A DNA stretch of 64,000 bases from Streptomyces pyxinae (GTDB lineage: Bacteria > Actinomycetota > Actinomycetes > Streptomycetales > Streptomycetaceae): contig NZ_JANUGQ010000007.1 of assembly GCF_024756275.1 (NCBI RefSeq), positions 1-64,000 of the forward strand. Reading direction: 5' to 3'. Positions 58,763 through 64,000 of the stretch are shown one piece after another (position 1 is the first letter of the stretch; each line of letters opens with the position of its first letter). The notes beneath the pieces are model-generated. The model was given only the letters and a program-made list of their open reading frames with translations. It was not told the origin of the DNA and made no database searches. A program made the position numbers and the translations under genes.

Positions 58763-60123
58763 CGACCCCGCCCCCCACGCCGGCGGAGACTGGAGCCCAC
58801 GATGAACTGGCCGACGCTGACCTCGACGAGCGGGTCACGGCCCGTCGCCTCGGTGAAGGCCACCGCGTCGTCCGTACCCAGGGGACAGCCGGCCAGTCCC
58901 ATGGCGCCGCATGTCCCGGCGAGTGCGTGGTAGAGCACCCCGGTGTTCTTCAGCACCACCGCGTAACCCATCCCCTCGTACTTCCACATCACCCGGCCGA
59001 CCCGGGCCGCCACGACCAGCAGCACCTGTGGGACGGCGCCGGTCGTCGATCCCTGCGAGGCGACGCGCAGCATCCGGCGCACCGCGTGGTGTGCCAGGGG
59101 CTGCACGAGTTCCAGCTCGTGCCGGTGCGCGTCGTAGTGATAGAAGCCGCTGTCCAGCCCCGCGCACCGGTTGACCACCGGATACAGCTCGAGCTCGTAC
59201 ACCGCGCCGCCCGAAGGGCGCGGGGAGCTGACCAACTCGACCTCGTCCTCCTCGCGCACCCGCCGCACCCGCGCGGTACGGTATAGCAGCTCACCGAGCT
59301 GATCGACCGAGATCGGGGACTCCTCGTCGTGCTCCCGCTCAGACCGACGCCCCTCGGACACCTCGAAGTACGAGCCCTCACTCAGCCGGCGGTCCGCGAA
59401 GTCCGGCACAGCGAGTCCGACACGGGCCCCCGGGTAGGGCGGCGGGGCGGCCGGCTCCGGCGCGAAGCCGGCCGCGCGGCCCCACCAGGTTCCGCCGAAT
59501 CCGTCGCCGACATACCCGCGGTAGCCGAGGCGGCTGCGGTCGTGGAAGAGCAGCTCGTGCGGCGACCACTGGCGGTAGCGCAACTCCTGGGCCTGCTCAC
59601 CCTCCGGGTCAGCCAGGAAGCCCGTGAGCGCGAGCTGCTCGCGGAGGGCAGCCGCGAGCCCGCCGGACGCCGGTGCCGAGTCGGACCCGGGGTCGAGTGC
59701 GGTCGTCAGCAGTTCCCGCCGATGGAGCGTGATCTCGGCGCTGGCCAGGGGCGATTCCAAGATCAGAGCACCGTGCTCGGCCCGGATGACCGCGTACCGG
59801 GACAGGTCGGGCCGCCCCTCGGCGGCGGGCGCCGGCCCGCAGGCCCTCAGCGGCCGCACCACAAACGCGATCCCTCGGTCGTCGGCGAACTCCTCGTCGA
59901 GCCAGCCGCCTTGCCGCAGCAGCTCGGTGACCTGGTCCTCCGCGTCGGCGGGCTGTCCCGTGCCGGCAAGCCGCGCGACAACGTCCGCCGTCGACGCGCC
60001 GGAGGGCAGGCTGACGTGGTGAGGCCAGGCCATGAGGTGGGTGCGCCCGCCGCGCTCGGCACTGAACACGCCCCTTCTCAGCCGTTCGGTCCGCTGCGCG
60101 GCGATGTCCTGCGCCGGGGTCAT
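58759..60123 (-). CDS. SagB-type azoline dehydrogenase
   Basis: A 454-residue FMN-dependent dehydrogenase that oxidises thiazoline/oxazoline rings to thiazole/oxazole. The nitroreductase domain lies in the C-terminal half: PISVDQLGELLYRTARVRRV, RPSGGAVYELELYPVVNRCAGLDSGFYHYDAHRHELELV, and KYEGMGYAVVLKNTGVLYHALAGTCGAMGLAGCPLGTDDAVAF, including FMN-contacting residues. The N-terminal 200 residues are the domain usual for thiopeptide members. The ATG at 60123 overlaps the stop of the upstream SpaB_C gene (ATGA), and its own stop overlaps the partner gene (ATGA). Confidence 0.9.
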   Translation of the reverse strand: MTPAQDIAAQRTERLRRGVFSAERGGRTHLMAWPHHVSLPSGASTADVVARLAGTGQPADAEDQVTELLRQGGWLDEEFADDRGIAFVVRPLRACGPAPAAEGRPDLSRYAVIRAEHGALILESPLASAEITLHRRELLTTALDPGSDSAPASGGLAAALREQLALTGFLADPEGEQAQELRYRQWSPHELLFHDRSRLGYRGYVGDGFGGTWWGRAAGFAPEPAAPPPYPGARVGLAVPDFADRRLSEGSYFEVSEGRRSEREHDEESPISVDQLGELLYRTARVRRVREEDEVELVSSPRPSGGAVYELELYPVVNRCAGLDSGFYHYDAHRHELELVQPLAHHAVRRMLRVASQGSTTGAVPQVLLVVAARVGRVMWKYEGMGYAVVLKNTGVLYHALAGTCGAMGLAGCPLGTDDAVAFTEATGRDPLVEVSVGQFIVGSSLRRRGGRGR

Positions 60124-61202
60124 CGGTCGCCCCCCTCTGTGGTCGTCGGGTTTTCGCTCTCCGCCAGGGCCGTGGCCAGCAGGTGGCACAGCCGGTACCG
60201 GCCTGCCGCTCCCACGCCCATTCGGGATAGCTGGAGGTAGAGCAGGCTGATCGCGAAGCGGTAGGTCTGGAACCAGTCGGAGGAGCGCACCTCCTCCCAC
60301 CGGGCCGACCCGGCCAGCTCGCGGTGGAACGCGCTGCGCCCGGTCAGCTCGGCCGAGAAACCGTCGGCCACCGCAGGCAGTGCGAACTCGCCGCGGGACT
60401 GCGCCTGTCGGGCGGCCCGAACCATCGGAGTGATCGCGTCCAGCCAGTCCCGGACGTAGCCGGGTCGGTCCGGGCCCGCTGCCACCGCGAGCAGCCTGCG
60501 GCGCAGCGCCGGTTCCGAGCGGCGGGCGGCCGCGTCCCAAGCCGCGCGCACGTCCGGCGCGGCCTCAAGGTTCAAATACGCCTCGGCGTGCGACCGGAAG
60601 GACAGCGCGGCGGACACGAGCCCGCCCCGGCCGAATTCCTGGGCCGTGACCGCCATCAGGTCGACGAGGGCCGGTCCGAGTCGATCCGCGGGAGCGGCTC
60701 GCAGCAGCCGCAGAGCCGGCACGCTCGCCGCGTAGTGGAAGTCTTCGAGCAACGCCCGCACCTCTGGCTCCGTACCCCACGTCCCGTCGGCGGCCGCCCC
60801 GGCCGTCCAGGTGAGGGAGTTGTCCGCCAGCCAGTCCTCGCGCAGCTCGACGCCGGCGCGGTCGGCTGCCCGCTGCGCCCGGTCCCGGACATCCGCGAGC
60901 GTCACGGTCCGCGCCGACGGAGTGGAGTGCAGCAGTTCGTGCAGCCGCCGGTCGATCCGCTCCCGCACCGTGGCCGCGGCACCGAGGGGTCCGCGCACCC
61001 CCAGGCGCAGATGCGGTCCGCGCTGCCACTCCCGGGTCAGCCGGAACTGGCAGCCGGCCCGCTCCGCGATCTCGGCGCACTCCCACACCGGTCCGAGCAG
61101 CAGAGCGTTCCACCGGCTCTCGTCGTGGTAGGCGAACATCCCCTGCCAGTCCGCGGTTCGACTGCCGTCCCGGGTCGCGACCCGCTGCTGTGTGCCGGTC
61201 AC
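60120..61202 (-). CDS. SpaB_C-type thiopeptide protein, candidate pyridine synthase (TbtD-like)
   Basis: A 360-residue protein related to the LanB elimination domain. The N-terminal part WNALLLGPVWECAEIAERAGCQFRLTREWQRGPHLRLGVRGPLG shows the typical GPHLR motif. It is longer than the elimination protein encoded next to it (61199), and a second, separate SpaB_C protein is the arrangement found when one member catalyses the formal [4+2] cycloaddition that makes the six-membered nitrogen heterocycle and cuts off the leader. That role is inferred from gene order and size, not from active-site residues. GTG start overlapping the upstream stop (GTGA); stop overlapping the SagB start (ATGA). Confidence 0.78.
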   Translation of the reverse strand: MTGTQQRVATRDGSRTADWQGMFAYHDESRWNALLLGPVWECAEIAERAGCQFRLTREWQRGPHLRLGVRGPLGAAATVRERIDRRLHELLHSTPSARTVTLADVRDRAQRAADRAGVELREDWLADNSLTWTAGAAADGTWGTEPEVRALLEDFHYAASVPALRLLRAAPADRLGPALVDLMAVTAQEFGRGGLVSAALSFRSHAEAYLNLEAAPDVRAAWDAAARRSEPALRRRLLAVAAGPDRPGYVRDWLDAITPMVRAARQAQSRGEFALPAVADGFSAELTGRSAFHRELAGSARWEEVRSSDWFQTYRFAISLLYLQLSRMGVGAAGRYRLCHLLATALAESENPTTTEGGDR

Positions 61203-62086
61203 GCGTCTGCCCCTGTCTCGGCGAGAAGGGCCTGTGCGAGTGCTGCGCGCAGCATCAGCTCGGTGGGCAACGTCACTCCTATCCGGTTGGCGAAGAGGTG
61301 AATGCAGATGTCCAGCGTCGCGATCGGATCCCCGGCATCGGCGGTCGCGAACGTCACGCCGCCGAAGCCGAGGGCGGGCGGACGGTAGTCGTCCGCGGCG
61401 GTGCGCAGCGCGACCTCAAGCCGTTCCAGCGAGCGGGTGAGACGCTGGGCCGCGGCGGGCGGCCGCTCCAGGAGCGGTGCGATCCGGCTCAGGTCCAGCC
61501 GGATACCGGGCGGAAGGCCGACGGCCCGGACGCGCCGGGCCCAGTCGGCACCGGGCGTGGGCCCACGCGCCGCGAAGAAGCCGGCCAGGACCACGACGAC
61601 CAGGGAGTGCCGAGCCGCCACCGTCGGGTTCGCCGCGAGCACGTCCAGGGCGATCCGGGTGCTCTCGTCGAAGTGTTCCTCGCACGCCGCCAAAGCGGCG
61701 TCGCGACCGTACCGTTCGTGCTCCGGGGAGTAGGTGGCGGGTACGACCGTGCCGTCCGGGACCAGCTCGGTCGCCGCATCTGATCCGCCGATCCGGCCGC
61801 GCAGCAGCGTGTACTCCTCGGCGCTCATGCTGCGCTCTGACGGGTGGTCGCGGCACCAGTGCCCCAGCTCGGCCGGTACCCGGTGCTCCAGTTCCGCCAG
61901 CGCGGTGTCCGAAGGGGCGCTCAGTCGCAGCCGCACGTGCGGGCCGCCGTCCCAGTACCGCAGGACGAACGCCAGGCCGGCGAGTCCTTCGGCCCGCAAG
62001 GCTCCGATCAATGGTGTGACCGCCTCGGTCAACAGCCGGTCCTGTCCCTGATGCTGGTGCACATGCCAGGAAGTCCAGGTCGTCAA
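61199..62086 (-). CDS. LanB elimination-domain protein (TbtC-like)
   Basis: A 295-residue SpaB_C-domain protein. It has TSWHVHQHQGQDRLLTEAVTPLIGALRAEGLAGLAFVLRYWDGGPHVRLRLSA at the front, the classical WxxYH-like and RYWxGGPHxRLR elements, and a helical C-terminal region with ATLDICIHLFANRIGV. Elimination domains remove glutamate from glutamylated Ser/Thr to give dehydroalanine and dehydrobutyrine. The likely start is a TTG at 62086 that overlaps the LanB stop as TTGA; no ATG or GTG would include the conserved N-terminus. Its stop overlaps the next gene (GTGA), so it is part of the coupled operon. Confidence 0.85.
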   Translation of the reverse strand: MTTWTSWHVHQHQGQDRLLTEAVTPLIGALRAEGLAGLAFVLRYWDGGPHVRLRLSAPSDTALAELEHRVPAELGHWCRDHPSERSMSAEEYTLLRGRIGGSDAATELVPDGTVVPATYSPEHERYGRDAALAACEEHFDESTRIALDVLAANPTVAARHSLVVVVLAGFFAARGPTPGADWARRVRAVGLPPGIRLDLSRIAPLLERPPAAAQRLTRSLERLEVALRTAADDYRPPALGFGGVTFATADAGDPIATLDICIHLFANRIGVTLPTELMLRAALAQALLAETGADA

Positions 62087-64000
62087 CGTCGCGCACCCAC
62101 CTGGACCGCGAACTCGGTCACGTGTCCCGATCCGGCCAGCGGGTCGGGCAGGCACTCCTCGACGATCGCGTACTCGGCCTGACGGAGCATCTTCTGAGCG
62201 TCCGCGAACAGCAGCGGGCTGGTGACGTCGACGAACACCGGCTTGCGCGCTTTGCTCTGGCCCCCGCCGTGATCGGCGGAGCTCCAGGCCCGGAGGTAGA
62301 ACCGGCTGCCCAGACCGTGCGAGGCGAGCCACCGGTGCCAGGCCCGCAGCGATTCGCGCGGCCCGCGCCCGCCCGGGAACTCCTCCCGGCGCAGCAGCCG
62401 GCGGGTCCGCTGCAGCGCGGTGGCCCCGAGCACCACTCGCGGAGTGGCGATCGACCGCGCCGTACCGGCCAGGCCGGGTGCAGCGGGGGTGAACACCGCG
62501 ATGCTCGGGTGGATCAGGTAGGCGCTGCCGAAGACCTGCTCCAACAGCCGGACGAACGGCGGCAGTGCGAGGTCGGCGGCCATGCCGAGGTGCACCAGGC
62601 GCACGTCGCGACCGTCCGTGTCCCGGAGTACGGGCAGGCCGTCCGGCCCGGGCACGACGCGCACCGACGACATTGGCAGGCGCTCGCCGTCCGGCCGGCC
62701 GGACGTGGTCCCGGGATACTGCAGCTCGCGTGGCGCCGTGGCCGTCCTCGTGTTGAGTGCGGAGCCCAGTGACCCGCTGATTTCGACGACGTCCTCGTCG
62801 ATGGTGGGGACCAGGTCCGCGATCGCGAGGCCCGCCTGTGCGGCAAGCCGCCCCCGGCCGCGGCCGTGCCCGCCGTGCACCACGTTCACCACTCGGTGGA
62901 TCCCGGCCTCCGTGGCCTGTTGCAGGTAGAAGGTGGCCGAGCGGTTCGGGTGCGCGAAAGGGAAGTCGTCGAGGAGCCGGTCCAGGTCCGCCACGGCGAG
63001 TGGGCCGTGCGCCGCCCGGTCGAGCACCTCACCGGTGAGACCGGACAGGGCACGACCGAGTTCCCGCACCATGCTGCTCGAACACGTCGCCAGGTCGGCT
63101 CCCCACGGGGGCACCGTCGGCCCGATGATGCGCCCGAGATCACCGGCCGAGTCGAGACGAGCCCGGCCGAGGCTGTCCAGGGCGACGGTCAGCGGCACGT
63201 CGAAGCCGGCACCGAACCGTTCGGCCAGGTACTCCCCGGCCGCCGCCTTCGCCGGCAGCTTGTGGTCGTACAGCGCCAGGAGCCTGCGGGCACAGTCGAG
63301 TTCGTCGAGCACCGCGTCGTCGGGACGGTCGGGCAGTTCGTAGGGCCAGTCGGCGGCGACGGACATCTCGTGCGCCTTGACGGCGGGGAGCTCGATCCCG
63401 AGCCGGCGCCCCACCCGTTCGGCGGCGGCCTCCGCGGCCGCGGAGGAGTCGTCCAGCGCGGTGTCCAGCGCGGTCAGCTCGGCGGACAGGCTCGCAGCGC
63501 CGCGCCGGTCGGCGAAGGTGGACCAGGCGGCCCAGGGCCGGGGGTGGTGGTCGGCGACGGGCAGCCGGTGCTCGATCAGCCCGGCGGCCAGGCACTTGCT
63601 CACCAAAGCTGCTCCGCCGGCCACCCGGGCGGCCAGACCCGCCTCTGCCTCGCCGGGGCGCAGGGTGCGCAGCACCGCGTCGATCGCCGGGTGCTCCGTC
63701 ACCCGGACCGTCTGCTCCCGTCGTCCGGACCGGAGGAACAGCCAGCCGCCGTCGACCCGCACCAGACTCGGGTTGACCCGTACCTCAAGCTCGGCGGGCG
63801 CCGGCAGCGCGGTGTGCAGGGCCCGGGTCAGCGCACCGATCACCGTGCCGTCCAGCTCGATCAGCAGCCGCTCCAGGGCCGCCTCGCCGCCGGCCCGGCC
63901 CCAGCGGGCCGGAATCGTCACCATCCAGGAGCTGAACGGGCTGGTCTTCGCGGCCGCGCGGGCCGCCATCCGGGCGAGCCGGAGGAGTCGCTTGCGCTGC
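62083..64000 (-). CDS. Split LanB dehydratase, glutamylation part (TbtB-like), 5' end missing
   Basis: At least 638 residues of a lantibiotic-dehydratase N-terminal protein; its start lies beyond the right edge. The edge sequence MAARAAAKTSPFSSWMVTIPARWG contains the family's AxKTSPFS element. YLQQATEAGIHRVVNVVHGGHGRGRGRL, VRLVHLGMAADLALPPFVRLLEQVFG, RSIATPRVVLGATALQRTRRLLRREEFP and SRFYLRAWSSADHGGGQSKARKPVFVDVTSPLL follow, all typical of the glutamyl-tRNA-dependent domain. These enzymes use Glu-tRNA to glutamylate Ser/Thr of the precursor. The elimination half is a separate protein (61199), as in thiopeptides. The product stops at TGA 62085-62083. Confidence 0.92.
   Translation of the reverse strand, partial: QRKRLLRLARMAARAAAKTSPFSSWMVTIPARWGRAGGEAALERLLIELDGTVIGALTRALHTALPAPAELEVRVNPSLVRVDGGWLFLRSGRREQTVRVTEHPAIDAVLRTLRPGEAEAGLAARVAGGAALVSKCLAAGLIEHRLPVADHHPRPWAAWSTFADRRGAASLSAELTALDTALDDSSAAAEAAAERVGRRLGIELPAVKAHEMSVAADWPYELPDRPDDAVLDELDCARRLLALYDHKLPAKAAAGEYLAERFGAGFDVPLTVALDSLGRARLDSAGDLGRIIGPTVPPWGADLATCSSSMVRELGRALSGLTGEVLDRAAHGPLAVADLDRLLDDFPFAHPNRSATFYLQQATEAGIHRVVNVVHGGHGRGRGRLAAQAGLAIADLVPTIDEDVVEISGSLGSALNTRTATAPRELQYPGTTSGRPDGERLPMSSVRVVPGPDGLPVLRDTDGRDVRLVHLGMAADLALPPFVRLLEQVFGSAYLIHPSIAVFTPAAPGLAGTARSIATPRVVLGATALQRTRRLLRREEFPGGRGPRESLRAWHRWLASHGLGSRFYLRAWSSADHGGGQSKARKPVFVDVTSPLLFADAQKMLRQAEYAIVEECLPDPLAGSGHVTEFAVQVGARR

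Noticed and set aside
50137..64000. Thiopeptide precursor peptide within the window
   Set aside because: Gene ends overlap throughout the operon and the only gaps (52137-52193 and 49877-50136) contain no leader followed by a Cys/Ser/Thr-rich core.

Overview
The window is very GC-rich actinobacterial DNA, almost certainly Streptomyces. An AfsA-type gamma-butyrolactone synthase, a matching TetR-type receptor and a SARP activator sit together, a mycothiol-dependent formaldehyde dehydrogenase is present, and codon third positions are strongly G/C. No rRNA, tRNA, CRISPR array, integrase or intact insertion sequence was seen. Both edges cut through biosynthetic genes. The left edge opens with a poly-G run that looks like a contig-end artefact.

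Region 1 (1-10.9 kb) is the end of a type I polyketide cluster. It holds the first KS of a modular PKS subunit, two SnoaL-like proteins, an acyl-CoA-dehydrogenase-fold flavin monooxygenase and an imine reductase. The imine reductase suggests a cyclic-imine or piperidine-type polyketide alkaloid (inference). The regulatory block follows: an SDR, afsA, the gamma-butyrolactone receptor, a transposase-like protein whose DDE residues are degenerate, and the SARP. Three related operator-like 20-mers lie upstream of the receptor, the transposase-like gene and the SARP.

Region 2 (11.4-50 kb) is mostly metabolic. It contains a secreted SGNH lipase, a CoA-transferase, homogentisate dioxygenase with a GntR regulator, a CitMHS transporter with a large low-complexity insert, an MFS carrier and several acyl-CoA or hydroxy-acid units with their own TetR regulators. 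One such unit (SDR, TetR, acyl-CoA dehydrogenase, APH-like kinase) carries a shared operator at both promoters and resembles 4-hydroxyacyl-CoA phosphorylation pathways. Further right are a His-rich duplicated protein, a NUDIX-DUF202-DUF202 operon, an FAD dehydrogenase followed by about 1.1 kb of tandem repeats, the gluconate genes gntP-gntK-GntR, an amino acid permease, a formaldehyde-detoxification pair and an RluA-type pseudouridine synthase. Several genes here have short tandem duplications spanning their stop codons.

Region 3 (50.1-64 kb) is a minus-strand, translationally coupled RiPP operon of thiopeptide type. In transcription order it encodes a split LanB glutamylation protein (cut by the right edge), a LanB elimination protein, a second SpaB_C-type protein (candidate pyridine synthase), a SagB azoline dehydrogenase, an RRE/partner protein, a YcaO cyclodehydratase, a P450, a protein with two nitroreductase-like halves, a TetR regulator and an M20 amidohydrolase. 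The precursor peptide is not in the window and probably lies to the right.
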